The notes: a model not told the origin generated them from the letters alone. 64,000 nt of DNA from Palsa-739 sp035532535 (GCA_035532535.1 DATKQT010000023.1:14136-78135); one strand, 5' to 3'. Numbered from the stretch's first letter, positions 1 to 8,848 are shown. Numbers and translations are program-made.

Positions 1-265
1 TGTTCAGCATCGCCCCGACGCCCGTGCCTTTGATCGCCATCTTGGCGAACTCGGGCTCGCGCTCCTCGGTCTTCTCCATGTCGACCTTCATGCGCAGGCC
101 GCCGAGACCGAGCGGGATCTTCACGTTCGCAGTCCAGCGCCCGCTGTCGTGGATGTCGAACCCTTCGACGCCCGGCATGACCTTCGCCATCGAGGCAGGG
201 TCGTTCAGCACGCGCCAGACGGTTGCGCGCGGCGCGGCGAAGGTGCGCTCGCCGGAGACGTTCAT
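1..265 (-). CDS. CoxG-like SRPBCC-family protein (3' end beyond window)
   Basis: The first 88 codons are visible and the gene runs off the left edge. The start ATG overlaps the stop of the upstream large-subunit gene (ATGA), so it is the next gene of the molybdenum hydroxylase operon. The N-terminus reads MNVSGERTFAAPRATVWRVL, followed by a DPASMAKVMPGVEGFD segment. This is the usual opening of CoxG (CO dehydrogenase subunit G) proteins, which have the START/SRPBCC fold. CoxG proteins are known to help recruit or mature the enzyme at the membrane. A C-terminal membrane anchor cannot be checked because the 3' part is missing. Identification is firm at family level only. Confidence 0.8.
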   Translation of the reverse strand, partial: MNVSGERTFAAPRATVWRVLNDPASMAKVMPGVEGFDIHDSGRWTANVKIPLGLGGLRMKVDMEKTEEREPEFAKMAIKGTGVGAMLN

Positions 266-2667
266 CGCATGAGCTCCCACACTCGGTGATACGGGTTGTG
301 GCTGTCGGTCACGATCTTCCCCGTCGCGTCCTGGATCGCGGCGCATACGGCGTGGATGCCTGCGCCTCCGCCCTCGCCCATGCCCTTCGTGCCGAGCGGC
401 GTGAACGGCGACGGGCTCTCGATCGCGCCGGTGTGCAGCGGCGGCATGTCGAGCGCGTGCGGCACGTGGTAGTCGTAGAAGTTGGGCGTGAGCAGGTTCC
501 CATCCTCGTCGTACTCGAAGGTCTCGTGCATGACGGCGCCGATCGCCTGCGCGGTCGCGCCCATCACCTGCCCTTCGACGATCTGCGGGTTGATCCGCTT
601 GCCGCAGTCGTCGACAGCCGCGTAGTCGACGATGTCGTAGTAGCCGGTCTCCGGGTCGACCTCGACGACGGCGACGTGGATCTGCGCCGCGTACGTGAGC
701 GTGAGGTTGCCGAACTTGCGCTCGATGTCGGGCACCTGGAACGGCGGCCGGTACACGTAGCGGCAGTTGAGCGTCACGCCCAGGTCCTCCGGGAGGCCGG
801 CGTTGTTCGCGTTGATGATCGCGCCGCAGGCCATGAACGGCAGGAACGCCTCCGGGTTGTCCTTGATGCGGACGCCGCCCTCGGCGAGCTCGAGCGCCTC
901 GACCGGGACGCCGCCGAAGATCACGGACGCGAGCTTCTTGATCTCCTCCCGCAGCATCTCGGTCGCGCCCTTGACCGCGGACAGCCCGGTGACGGCGAAC
1001 TGGCTCGCGTACGTCCCTGAGAAGCCGGCATGCGAGTTCCAGTAGCTGTCATGACCTGCGCGCACGTGCACGTCGTCGACGGAGCAGTTGAGGATCTCGG
1101 CCACGACCTGCGACGCGGTCGTCTCGTGGCCCTGGCCCTGCGGCGTCGTTCCGAGTGTGACGACGATCTCGCCGAAGATGTCGAGCTTCACCGTCGCGAC
1201 CTCGTTGTTCCCGGAGAACTGCAGCTCGGGGTTGATCATGCGCGACTGGCCGAAGTTGTTCGTGCCGGAGTCGAGCGTCGATCCGATGCCGACGCCGAGG
1301 CGCTTGCCACGCGACTCGGCATCGCGGCGCTTCTCTCCCATCGAATCCCAGCCGATCAGGTCGAGCGCGATGTCGAGCATGCGGGCGTAATCGCCGGAGT
1401 CGTAGATGCAGCCGTTCGGCGTCTCGTACGGCATGTCCTCGGCGCGGATGTAGTTGCGCTTGCGCACCTCGACGGGGTCGAGGCCGAGCTCGCGGGCGAC
1501 GATGTCGATCACGCGCTCGGTGAACCACAGGTGCTGCATGCGCGAGTAGCCGCGGTTCGGCGAGACCGGCGCCTTGTTCGTGGCGACCTGGGTGAACTCG
1601 ACGCGGATGTGCCGCCAGCGGTACATGCCGGGTGTGACCTGCGCCCAGATGACGCCGCCGAGTGGCTCGTAGCGAAGCCAGGCGCCGGCGTCGTCGAGCG
1701 CCTTCGTCCGGAACCCGAGCAGCGTGCCGTCATCCTTGACCGCCACCTCGGTGTCGCGGAACCAGCGCTCGTTCCCGTGCGACATCGACATGTGGAAGTC
1801 GGTCCGCCATTCCGTCCACTGGATGGGACGGTTCAGCTTGCGCGAGAGCAGGCAGCATGTGACGAGCTGCGGGTGCGAGGTGATCTTGTTGCCGAAGCCG
1901 CCGCCGATGTCCTGCGTGACGAAGCGCAGCTTGTCGAGCCCGCAGCGCATCGCCGGCCCCATCATGATCGCGGCGAAGCCCGGGAACTGGTTGTTCGTGT
2001 GGATCGTCCACTGCCCGGTTCCACGGTTGTACTCGACGAGCGCGCCGTCGCATTCGAGCGGCGTCGAGTTGAAGCGGTGGAAGTGGAGCTCGTCGATCTT
2101 GATGACCTGGTCAGCGTCGGCAAACGCCTGGTCGAGGTCGCCCCACTCGTACACGCCCTCCCACATCAGATTGCCGCCGGCGTCGTCGTGCAGAACCGGC
2201 GCCTCGGACCCGAGCGCCACGCGTGCGTCGACGAGCGCGTCCAGCGGCTCGTATTCGACCTCGACGAGCTCGGAGGCGTCGCGCGCGAGCTCGCGCGTCT
2301 CCGCGACGACCGCGACGACGGGCTCGCCGACGAAGCGCACCTTGCCGACCGCGAGCGAGAAGTCCTTGATCTTGCCGCCGGGCTCGCTGGCGATCTGGAA
2401 GAACGGATCGGTGAGCGCGGCAACCTCTTCGCCGGTGAGCGTCCCGTACACGCCCTTGATCTCCTCCGCTTTCGAGACGTCGATGGAGGCGATGTGCGCG
2501 TGCGCATACGGCGAGCGGACGAAGTGGAGGTAGCCCATGCCGTGCCGCTTGATGTCGTCGACGAAGACGCCCTGCCCTTGCGTCAGCCGCCGGTCCTCCT
2601 TGCGGGGGACGCTCTCGCCGAGCAGGCTCTTGCCGACTTCGATCTTCTCGGGCGCGATCGTCGTCAT
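262..2667 (-). CDS. molybdenum hydroxylase large subunit, CoxL/xanthine dehydrogenase family (not form I CODH)
   Basis: The product is 801 aa, normal for CoxL-type subunits. It carries the molybdopterin-cytosine-dinucleotide cofactor and does the chemistry. Visible motifs are GGGFGNK and GQGHETTA (cofactor binding) and KGMGEGG near the C-terminus, which holds the catalytic glutamate. The loop equivalent to AYRCSFR of true CO dehydrogenase reads PNRGYSR, so the copper-binding cysteine is replaced by glycine. The R-G-x-x-R pattern is closer to form II AYRGAGR but is not identical. The substrate is therefore unknown: probably a heterocycle, aldehyde or amide-like compound rather than CO. The start ATG at 2667 overlaps the small-subunit stop (ATGA). 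Longer upstream readings run through the small-subunit gene and were rejected. Confidence 0.9.
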   Translation of the reverse strand: MTTIAPEKIEVGKSLLGESVPRKEDRRLTQGQGVFVDDIKRHGMGYLHFVRSPYAHAHIASIDVSKAEEIKGVYGTLTGEEVAALTDPFFQIASEPGGKIKDFSLAVGKVRFVGEPVVAVVAETRELARDASELVEVEYEPLDALVDARVALGSEAPVLHDDAGGNLMWEGVYEWGDLDQAFADADQVIKIDELHFHRFNSTPLECDGALVEYNRGTGQWTIHTNNQFPGFAAIMMGPAMRCGLDKLRFVTQDIGGGFGNKITSHPQLVTCCLLSRKLNRPIQWTEWRTDFHMSMSHGNERWFRDTEVAVKDDGTLLGFRTKALDDAGAWLRYEPLGGVIWAQVTPGMYRWRHIRVEFTQVATNKAPVSPNRGYSRMQHLWFTERVIDIVARELGLDPVEVRKRNYIRAEDMPYETPNGCIYDSGDYARMLDIALDLIGWDSMGEKRRDAESRGKRLGVGIGSTLDSGTNNFGQSRMINPELQFSGNNEVATVKLDIFGEIVVTLGTTPQGQGHETTASQVVAEILNCSVDDVHVRAGHDSYWNSHAGFSGTYASQFAVTGLSAVKGATEMLREEIKKLASVIFGGVPVEALELAEGGVRIKDNPEAFLPFMACGAIINANNAGLPEDLGVTLNCRYVYRPPFQVPDIERKFGNLTLTYAAQIHVAVVEVDPETGYYDIVDYAAVDDCGKRINPQIVEGQVMGATAQAIGAVMHETFEYDEDGNLLTPNFYDYHVPHALDMPPLHTGAIESPSPFTPLGTKGMGEGGGAGIHAVCAAIQDATGKIVTDSHNPYHRVWELMR

Positions 2668-3116
2668 CGCGCCACCGACTTGACCGCTTCGAAGATGTTC
2701 CAGTATCCGGTGCAGCGGCAGATGTTCCCCTGCAGCGCCTTGCGGATGTCCTCGTCGCTCGGGCTCGGGTTCGAGCGCAGCAGCGACGTCGCGCTCATGA
2801 GCATGCCCGGCGTGCAGTAGCCGCACTGGAGCGCGTGATGGTCGGTGAACGCCCGCTGGAGCGCGGTCAACTGCTCTCCGTCCGCGAGCCCTTCGACCGT
2901 CTCGATCTCGCTGCCGTTCGCCTGGACGGCGAGCACCATGCAGCTCTTCACGAGCGTGCCATCGAGGATCACGGAGCACGCCCCGCAGTTGCCGGTGTCG
3001 CAGCCGATGTGGCTGCCGGTCAAGTCGAGGTCGTCGCGCAGGAAGTGGATGAGCAGCTTGCGCGCTTCGACGTCGCGCTCGTAGAGCGTGCCGTTGACGG
3101 TGACCGCGACGTTCAC
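2664..3116 (-). CDS. molybdenum hydroxylase [2Fe-2S] small subunit (CoxS family)
   Basis: This 150-aa electron-transfer subunit has two iron-sulfur cluster sets. The plant-ferredoxin-type site reads GCDTGNCGACSV with a later C (VKSCMV). The second, helical-domain site reads CGYCTPGM ... NICRCTGY. It passes electrons from the molybdenum centre of the large subunit to FAD in the medium subunit. The GTG start at 3116 overlaps the medium-subunit stop in GTGA. Gene order M-S-L is the classical cox order. Nothing is missing, so the complex should be electron-competent. Confidence 0.95.
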   Translation of the reverse strand: MNVAVTVNGTLYERDVEARKLLIHFLRDDLDLTGSHIGCDTGNCGACSVILDGTLVKSCMVLAVQANGSEIETVEGLADGEQLTALQRAFTDHHALQCGYCTPGMLMSATSLLRSNPSPSDEDIRKALQGNICRCTGYWNIFEAVKSVAR

Positions 3117-3907
3117 GACCCCACCGCCTGCCGCGCGGCGCGCTCCGCGAGCACCTCGGCGAGGTGGGCGCGGTACTCGCTCGAGGCGTGCACGTCGTCC
3201 GGCGGATGCAGGGCAGCGGCGCGCACCGCTGCGCGCACGGTGTCGGGCGACTCCGCCTCGACGAGCACCGGCACGGCGTCGACGCAGCCGATGGCGATGC
3301 GGAGAGAGCCGTTCATACTCGCGGCCGCGTTGACGATGCAGGTGCCGTCGACGCCGAGGGTCACCGCCGCGAAGCCGTCGTGTTTGCCGGCGGGGATCGT
3401 GATCTTCGTCAAGAGCTCGGTCTGGCCGACGGCGGTCATGTACACGCCGAGGAAGAAGTCGGAGGCCGGGACGGTGCGCTCGCCGTCCGTTCCGGTGATG
3501 GTCAGCTCCGCGCCGATCGCGGCCATGAGCGGCGGCAGGTGGTTCGTCGGGTCGTTCGAGCAGAGGTTGCCGCCGATCGTGCCGCGGTTGCGCACCTGCA
3601 CGTCCGCGATCGTGGAGCAAACCTCGCCGAGAATCGGACGCGCCCGCGCCTCTGCGGAGCCCATCAGCTCGGTGTAGGTGGTCATCGGCCCGATCGAGAG
3701 GGTGCCGTCGCCGGAGAGCTCGATCCCCTTCAGCTCCTCGAGCCCGCTCAGGTCGACGAGGACGTCGGGGGAGGCGGCCCGCGCCTTCATGACGTTGATC
3801 AGCGTCTGGCCACCGGCGAGCGCCCGGGCGCCGTCGTTCGCCGCGAGGTTCGTCAGCGCCTCTGCGACCGAGGACGGCTTCGTGTATTCGACCTCCCGCA
3901 AGAGCAC
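3113..3907 (-). CDS. molybdenum hydroxylase FAD-binding medium subunit (CoxM family)
   Basis: The product is 264 aa, slightly short for CoxM. FAD-binding signatures are AGGQTLINVMKAR near residue 31 and TIGGNLCSNDPTNHLPP near residue 110. The C-terminal CO_deh_flav_C part is present but brief. The GTG start at 3907 has an AGGA element about 9 nt upstream. A 45-nt gap separates it from the preceding XdhC-like gene, the longest break inside the operon apart from the livK-livH spacer. It takes electrons from the CoxS-like subunit and delivers them to a quinone or other acceptor (family knowledge). Confidence 0.92.
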   Translation of the reverse strand: MLLREVEYTKPSSVAEALTNLAANDGARALAGGQTLINVMKARAASPDVLVDLSGLEELKGIELSGDGTLSIGPMTTYTELMGSAEARARPILGEVCSTIADVQVRNRGTIGGNLCSNDPTNHLPPLMAAIGAELTITGTDGERTVPASDFFLGVYMTAVGQTELLTKITIPAGKHDGFAAVTLGVDGTCIVNAAASMNGSLRIAIGCVDAVPVLVEAESPDTVRAAVRAAALHPPDDVHASSEYRAHLAEVLAERAARQAVGS

Positions 3908-3952
3908 GAGGGCGATCCTATGGGCCGCTAGAAGCGCTTTGCAAGCGGCATT

Positions 3953-4903
3953 TTATTTTTTGTCTGCAAGCACGTGCTCGCCGTGGATGCGATGCGTGGC
4001 CTCGCGGAGCCGCCCGCCGCTCCGGCCGGCACGCACGGCGAGGATCTCGGCGAGGATCGAAACGGCTGTCTCCGCAGGTGCGTGCGCCCCGACGTCGAGC
4101 CCGCTCGGGCCGGAGATGCGGTCGAGCTCGTCCTCGGAGACGCCCGCCTCGACGAGGAGCCCGCGCCGGCGCTCCTGGTTGCGCCGGGAGCCGAGCCAGC
4201 CGACGTAGAACGCGTCGGTCGCGAGCGCCCCCTCGACCATCGGAAGATCGAACTTGTCGTCGTGGGTGAGGACGACGATCGCGGTGGCAGCGTCGGGCGC
4301 AACCTGCGCGAGCGCCTCCTCAGGCCACAGGAGAAGCAGCTCGTCCGCGCTCCGGATCCGCTCCGCCGTGGCGAAACGCGGTCGCGCGTCGGCGACGATG
4401 GTCCTCCAGCCGAGCAGCTTTGCGGCGGCGCACAGCGCCTCGGCCGTGTCGACCGCGCCGTACACGAAGAGCCGCGGCGGATCCGCGAAGACATCGGCGA
4501 ACACGGTGCGATCCTCCAGCTCGATCACATGGCTGCTGCCACGCCGCAGCGCCGCGTGCTCGAGACCGGAGTCGTGGAGCTTCACGCCCACGCCCTCGCC
4601 GGCGACGACGGTCAACACCACGCCGGAGTCGACGACGTCGCCGAGCGGCTCGATGAAGACGTCGATCTCGCCGCCGCACGGAAGCCCGACGTCGATCGCC
4701 ATGTCATCGGTGATGCCGTACGTGACAAGACGGGGGACGCCGCTCTCCCGCACCTCCTGGGCCGCGACGACGACGTCGTTCTCCACGCATCCGCCCGAGA
4801 CCGAGCCCTCGAGGCTCCCGTCCTCCCGGACGATCAGCTTCGAGCCGATCGGCCGCGGCGCCGAGCTTCTCGTCGCCACAACGGTTGCGACCACGTCAGT
4901 CAT
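3953..4903 (-). CDS. XdhC/CoxI family molybdenum-cofactor insertion factor
   Basis: The 316-aa protein has the two XdhC/CoxI parts. The N-terminal segment contains VVATRSSAPRPIGSK and GSVSGGCVE, with the conserved cysteine. The C-terminal Rossmann-like half contains FVYGAVDTAEAL and YVGWLGSRRNQ. Family members bind molybdenum cofactor and hand it, sulfurated, to molybdenum hydroxylases, so its place between transporter and enzyme genes fits. The ATG at 4903 overlaps the livF stop in ATGA, indicating translational coupling. The usual GxGxxA of the NAD-type fold is altered to YGAVDTA, which is common for XdhC proteins. Confidence 0.88.
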   Translation of the reverse strand: MTDVVATVVATRSSAPRPIGSKLIVREDGSLEGSVSGGCVENDVVVAAQEVRESGVPRLVTYGITDDMAIDVGLPCGGEIDVFIEPLGDVVDSGVVLTVVAGEGVGVKLHDSGLEHAALRRGSSHVIELEDRTVFADVFADPPRLFVYGAVDTAEALCAAAKLLGWRTIVADARPRFATAERIRSADELLLLWPEEALAQVAPDAATAIVVLTHDDKFDLPMVEGALATDAFYVGWLGSRRNQERRRGLLVEAGVSEDELDRISGPSGLDVGAHAPAETAVSILAEILAVRAGRSGGRLREATHRIHGEHVLADKK

Positions 4904-5607
4904 CGACCCAAATATGCCTTACGGAGGTCCTCGTCCTCGCGCAGCGACGCGGCGGCGCCCTCGAGCACGAGGCGGCCGGTGGAAAGGACGTACCCGCGGT
5001 CGGCGATCGAGAGCGACACGTTCGCGTTCTGCTCGACGATGAGCATCGCCACCCCGGACTCGTGCACCTGCTTGATGATCTCGAAGCTGCGCTCGACGAG
5101 GATCGGCGCGAGGCCCATCGACGGCTCGTCCATCAGCAGCAGCTTCGGCTTCGACATGAGGGCGCGACCCATCGCGACCATCTGCTGCTCGCCGCCCGAC
5201 AGGGTGCCCGCAAGCTGGCTCCGCCGCTCGTACAGCAGCGGGAACAGCTCGTACACGCGGTCGAAGTCCTCCTTCTTCCCGCCACCGTGCAGATAGGCGC
5301 CCATCTCGAGGTTCTCGAGAACGGTCATCGGAGCGAAAAGCCGGCGGTTCTCCGGCACGATCGCCATGCCCTTGCCGATGCGGTAGCTCGTCGAGCGGCG
5401 CGTCACGTCCTCGCCGTCGAAGACGACCGCGCCGGTGCGCGGCGTGACGATGCCGAGCACGGTCTTGAGCGTCGTCGACTTCCCCGACGCGTTCCCACCC
5501 AGGAGGCAGACGAGCTCGCCGGGCTCGATCCGGAGCGTCAGCCCCTGCAGGATGTGGATCGGCCCGTAATACGTGTCGACGTCCTTGACCTCGAGGAGCG
5601 CGGTCAC
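4900..5607 (-). CDS. livF: branched-chain amino acid-type ABC transporter ATP-binding protein LivF
   Basis: This 235-aa ATPase has Walker A GGNASGKSTT, signature LSGGEQQ, Walker B LLLMDEPS and the H-loop region replaced by VEQN, typical of LivF. It energises uptake together with LivG, LivH, LivM and LivK. The GTG start at 5607 overlaps the livG stop (GTGA). Because it is co-transcribed with a molybdenum hydroxylase, the cargo is likely the hydroxylase substrate or a relative rather than leucine; the operon link is direct, the cargo is inference. Confidence 0.93.
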   Translation of the reverse strand: MTALLEVKDVDTYYGPIHILQGLTLRIEPGELVCLLGGNASGKSTTLKTVLGIVTPRTGAVVFDGEDVTRRSTSYRIGKGMAIVPENRRLFAPMTVLENLEMGAYLHGGGKKEDFDRVYELFPLLYERRSQLAGTLSGGEQQMVAMGRALMSKPKLLLMDEPSMGLAPILVERSFEIIKQVHESGVAMLIVEQNANVSLSIADRGYVLSTGRLVLEGAAASLREDEDLRKAYLGR

Positions 5608-6395
5608 TTCGTCGCCGCCGCCTTCGTCCCGAGATAGGCCTCGACGACGCGCGGGTTGGTCGCGACCTCGTCGAACGTTCCCTCCGCGATCTTGACGCCG
5701 TGGTCGAGCGCGACCACCCGGTCGGAGATGCCTTCGACGACGTGCATGTCGTGCTCGATGACGAGGATGGTGTAGCCGCCCTCGTCGCGGAGCCGCCCGA
5801 TGAGCTCGGCGATCTCGTGGGTCTCGACCGGGTTCATGCCGGCGGCGGGCTCATCGAGCAGCAGCAGCGTCGGCTTGGTCGCGGTGGCGCGGGCGATCTC
5901 GAGGCGCCGCCGGTTCGCGTACGAAAGGCTGTACGCCGGCTGGTCCCAGCGGTAGCCCATGAGACGCTGGCCGAAGAACGAGAGCTTCTCCTCCGCGAGC
6001 TGCTCGATCTCGCGCGCTTCGCGGCGCATGCCGGGCGTGCGCAAAACGGAACGGAGGATGCCCGCATGCGTGTGCGAGTATGCAGCAGCCATGACGTTCT
6101 CCTTGACCGTCATGTTCAGGAACAGCCGCAACGTTTGGAATGTGCGCGCGATCCCGCGCGCGGTGATCTCGTGCGGCTCGAGGCCGAGGAGCGTCTCGCC
6201 CGCGAAGAGCATGTCGCCCGCATCGGGGGCGTAGAGACCGGTCACGAGGTTGAAGAGCGTCGTCTTTCCGGCGCCGTTCGGACCGATGACGCTGACGATC
6301 TCGCCTTCGTCCACATACAGGTCGAGCTCGCTGATCACCTGCAGGCCGCCGAAGCTCTTCGAGATTCCGCGCAGCTCGAGCAACTTCGCCGCCAT
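5604..6395 (-). CDS. livG: branched-chain amino acid-type ABC transporter ATP-binding protein LivG
   Basis: The 263-aa ATPase has Walker A GPNGAGKTT, Walker B LLLLDEPAAGMNP and the LivG-specific C-terminal segment VIEHDMHVVEGISDRVVALDHGVKIAEG. The signature motif is LSYANRRRLEIARA rather than LSGGQ; this degenerate form (usually LSYGQQRRLEIARA) is normal for LivG. The start MAAKLLELRGISKSFGG was chosen at 6395, where it shares one base with the livM stop. Longer in-frame readings extend through livM and were rejected. Confidence 0.93.
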   Translation of the reverse strand: MAAKLLELRGISKSFGGLQVISELDLYVDEGEIVSVIGPNGAGKTTLFNLVTGLYAPDAGDMLFAGETLLGLEPHEITARGIARTFQTLRLFLNMTVKENVMAAAYSHTHAGILRSVLRTPGMRREAREIEQLAEEKLSFFGQRLMGYRWDQPAYSLSYANRRRLEIARATATKPTLLLLDEPAAGMNPVETHEIAELIGRLRDEGGYTILVIEHDMHVVEGISDRVVALDHGVKIAEGTFDEVATNPRVVEAYLGTKAAATK

Positions 6396-7867
6396 CAGAC
6401 GATCTCCACGCGGGACGTGCCAAGCAGCCCCTGCGGCCGCGCGTTCATGAGCACGATGAGGATGACGCCAACGAGGATGAGGCGCGTGATGCTCGGCTCG
6501 ACGACGAGCCGGTTCTCCCAGACGAACGCGGCGAGGTAGAGCGTCGGGATCATCGCCAGCTTCTGCATCCAGCCGTGGAGCAGGGTCAGCACGAGCACGG
6601 CGAGCACGAGGCAGATGAAAGCGACGTTCCCGATCATCGTCGGATTGGAGGGCAGAGCGACCCAGTGTTGGAGACCGCTTCCGAGCAAGCCGCCCACTGC
6701 CGCCTGTCCGTGGACGCCGCGGGGCCAGGCCGCCGAGATGATCGCGTGCACGGCGAAGCCGAAAGCCGCGGTGCCGGCGATGATGGCGCCGAGCCAGCGC
6801 CACGGCCGCATGCGCGCGACGAGCGTGGCGCAGATGAGCGTGTAGAACACCCACGTGGCGTGGCCCGGGTCACGGAGCACCTCGAGAGAGACGTTGACGA
6901 CGAGCGCGCCGATGATGACGCCGCCGAGACTGCCGGCGCCGCCGAGGATCAGCATCGCGTACACGATGATGAGGAGGCCGCTCGTGAAGTCGAACTCGGA
7001 TGCGAAGACCGCGGTGTTGGCCGCGGCGAAGATCGTTCCGGCAATGCCGGCGATGCCGGCGCCACATGCGAATGCGATGAGCTTCAATCGATTGACGGGC
7101 ATGCCCATCAGCTCCGCCGCGAGCGGGTCCTCACGCAGCGATCGCCAGGCACGCCCCGTGCGCGAACGGTCGACGAGATACATGGCGAAGAGCAGCACCA
7201 TGAAGAAGATGAGCGCGACGTAGTAGTAGGCCGTGTAGTTGAGTGCGCCGATGCGCGCGCCGAATACGTGGAACTGGTCGATGTTCGGGATGCCGTTCGG
7301 ACCGCCGGTGACGTCGTACTTCCGCGAGAAGCCGAACACCGTCATGCTCTCGCCGTTCTGGTAAACGGTGGCGAAGAGCTCGCCGAAGAAGAGCGTGACG
7401 ATGGCGAGGTAGTCGCCGACGAGACGGCGTGACGGCAGCGCTACGAGGAAGCCGAGGAGCGCGGTCGCGATCACGACGAGCGGGATGACCGCGAGCGTGT
7501 CCCAGTGCAGGCCGAACTGCGGCGACGCGAGCATCGCGTAGCCGTAGGCGGCGAAGCCGTAGAACGCGACGTATCCGAGGTCCAGCAGCCCCGCGTACCC
7601 GACCGTGATGTTCAGGCCGAGCGCGAGCAGCATGTACAGGAGCGTGTTCAGCCCGACGTCGATCACGTAGCCGTTGCTCGTGACCACAGGGAGGAGCGCA
7701 GCGGCCACTGCGAAACCGAGGTAGAACGCCGGGCTCGGCACCTGCGCGAGTATCCGCTCGGCGACGCCGAGCAGCCCCGGCCTCTCTACCCGCCGCTGCT
7801 CGTGCGACGCGACCCACTCGTCGACGCCGACGCGGGGGGCGTTCGGATCCGTCGGGTCCGTGCTCAT
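6395..7867 (-). CDS. livM: branched-chain amino acid-type ABC transporter permease LivM, enlarged
   Basis: The 490-aa permease has the LivM core (LGLNITVGYAGLLDLGYVAFYGF; SRTGRAWRSLREDPLAAELMG). An N-terminal hydrophilic stretch of about 35 residues precedes the first membrane span. After the normal C-terminal core (GGAGSLGGVIIGALVV) there is an extra region of roughly 110 residues with additional hydrophobic segments, before the usual RPQGLLG end. Typical LivM proteins are near 320-420 aa. The ATG at 7867 overlaps the livH stop (ATGA). Confidence 0.92.
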   Translation of the reverse strand: MSTDPTDPNAPRVGVDEWVASHEQRRVERPGLLGVAERILAQVPSPAFYLGFAVAAALLPVVTSNGYVIDVGLNTLLYMLLALGLNITVGYAGLLDLGYVAFYGFAAYGYAMLASPQFGLHWDTLAVIPLVVIATALLGFLVALPSRRLVGDYLAIVTLFFGELFATVYQNGESMTVFGFSRKYDVTGGPNGIPNIDQFHVFGARIGALNYTAYYYVALIFFMVLLFAMYLVDRSRTGRAWRSLREDPLAAELMGMPVNRLKLIAFACGAGIAGIAGTIFAAANTAVFASEFDFTSGLLIIVYAMLILGGAGSLGGVIIGALVVNVSLEVLRDPGHATWVFYTLICATLVARMRPWRWLGAIIAGTAAFGFAVHAIISAAWPRGVHGQAAVGGLLGSGLQHWVALPSNPTMIGNVAFICLVLAVLVLTLLHGWMQKLAMIPTLYLAAFVWENRLVVEPSITRLILVGVILIVLMNARPQGLLGTSRVEIV

Positions 7868-8796
7868 ACCTTTGACACCGCCGCCCGTCCGAGGAGGCCA
7901 CTCGGACGCACGATCATCACCGCGATGAGGATCCCAAAGACCACCGCGTCCGAGAACGTCGACGAGATGTATCCGATCGAGAACGACTGCGCGAGGCCGA
8001 TCGTGAGGCCGCCGAGCACCGCACCGGGCAGGCTGCCTATGCCCCCGACGACGGCGGCGATGAACGCGTATAGACCCGCGGTGAAGCCCATGTAGGGCCA
8101 GACCTGCTGGTATGCGATGCCGTTGAAGACACCCGCCGCTCCCGCGAGGGCGGAGCCGATGAAGAACGTCGCGACGATGACATGGTCGACATCGATGCCC
8201 ATCATCGATGCCGCCTCGCGATCGAAGGACGTCGCCCGCATCGCCTTTCCGAGCTGGGTGCGCTGGACGAAGAGCGTCAGGCCGACGACGAGCACCACCG
8301 TCCCGACGATGACGATCACGCCGGCGTAGCTGATGCGCGCCTGCGCGGGGAGCGTGAAGCCGTGCAGCGCGATCGGGTTCTTCCAGCTGAAGCTGTTGTA
8401 GCTCTGATACTGCGCGCCGAGCACGAGCTGGGCTGCGTTCTCGAGAAAGAACGAGACCCCGAGCGCCGTGATGAGCGGCGCGATCCGCGGCGCGTTGCGG
8501 AGCCGCCGGTAGGCAAACCTCTCGATCATGACGCCGAGGAGGCCGCCGCCCAGCATCGCGCAGAAAAGCATGAGGAAGATGAGCAGCCAGACCGGGATGC
8601 CGAGGTTCGTCGCGCCCCCGGAGACGGTGATGAGCCCGAAGCCGATGAACGAGCCCACCATGTAGATGTCGCCGTGGGCGAAGTTCAGGAGCTTTAGGAT
8701 TCCGTACACCATCGAGTAGCCGAGCGCGATCAGCGCGTAGACGCTCCCGTGCGTAATGCCGGAAACAAGCTCGGTTACGAAGAGGTTCCAGTTCAT
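7864..8796 (-). CDS. livH: branched-chain amino acid-type ABC transporter permease LivH
   Basis: The 310-aa integral membrane protein begins MNWNLFVTELVSGITHGSVY and contains the LivH hallmark LGYSMVYGILKLLNFAHGDIYM. The EAA-like loop reads RATSFDREAASMMGID. It forms the transmembrane channel with LivM. A stable hairpin lies just upstream between it and livK, so the transporter genes may be expressed at a lower level than the binding protein. Confidence 0.94.
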   Translation of the reverse strand: MNWNLFVTELVSGITHGSVYALIALGYSMVYGILKLLNFAHGDIYMVGSFIGFGLITVSGGATNLGIPVWLLIFLMLFCAMLGGGLLGVMIERFAYRRLRNAPRIAPLITALGVSFFLENAAQLVLGAQYQSYNSFSWKNPIALHGFTLPAQARISYAGVIVIVGTVVLVVGLTLFVQRTQLGKAMRATSFDREAASMMGIDVDHVIVATFFIGSALAGAAGVFNGIAYQQVWPYMGFTAGLYAFIAAVVGGIGSLPGAVLGGLTIGLAQSFSIGYISSTFSDAVVFGILIAVMIVRPSGLLGRAAVSKV

Positions 8797-8805
8797 GCGA
8801 CGAGA

Positions 8806-8837
8806 GGGAGTGTGACCGGCGTACCGGCCACACTCCC
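8806..8837 (-). promoter_or_regulatory. livK-livH intercistronic hairpin (attenuator or mRNA 3' stabiliser)
   Basis: Arms at 8806-8819 and 8824-8837 form a 14-bp stem with one mismatch around a CGTA loop. There is no U-tract on the downstream (minus) side, so it is not a classical Rho-independent terminator. Such hairpins after abundant solute-binding-protein genes usually protect the upstream message or trim readthrough. Function is inferred; the inverted repeat is seen directly. Confidence 0.75.
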
Positions 8838-8848
8838 CGTCTCGACGA

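Noticed and set aside
262..2667. True aerobic CO dehydrogenase (form I CoxL)
   Set aside because: The AYRCSFR loop is absent (PNRGYSR), so the copper-binding cysteine is missing; a CODH label would over-claim.
1030..2820. Long open frame on the plus strand opposite the hydroxylase large subunit (596 codons)
   Set aside because: Translation is Arg/Val/Asp-rich with no recognisable domain and lies entirely antisense to a gene with clear catalytic motifs; it is a by-product of GC-rich codon bias.
6395..8833. An 812-codon reading that would fuse a long N-terminus to LivM
   Set aside because: The extra part is antisense-like arginine-rich sequence covering livH in another frame; the ATGA junction at 7864-7867 gives the natural start.
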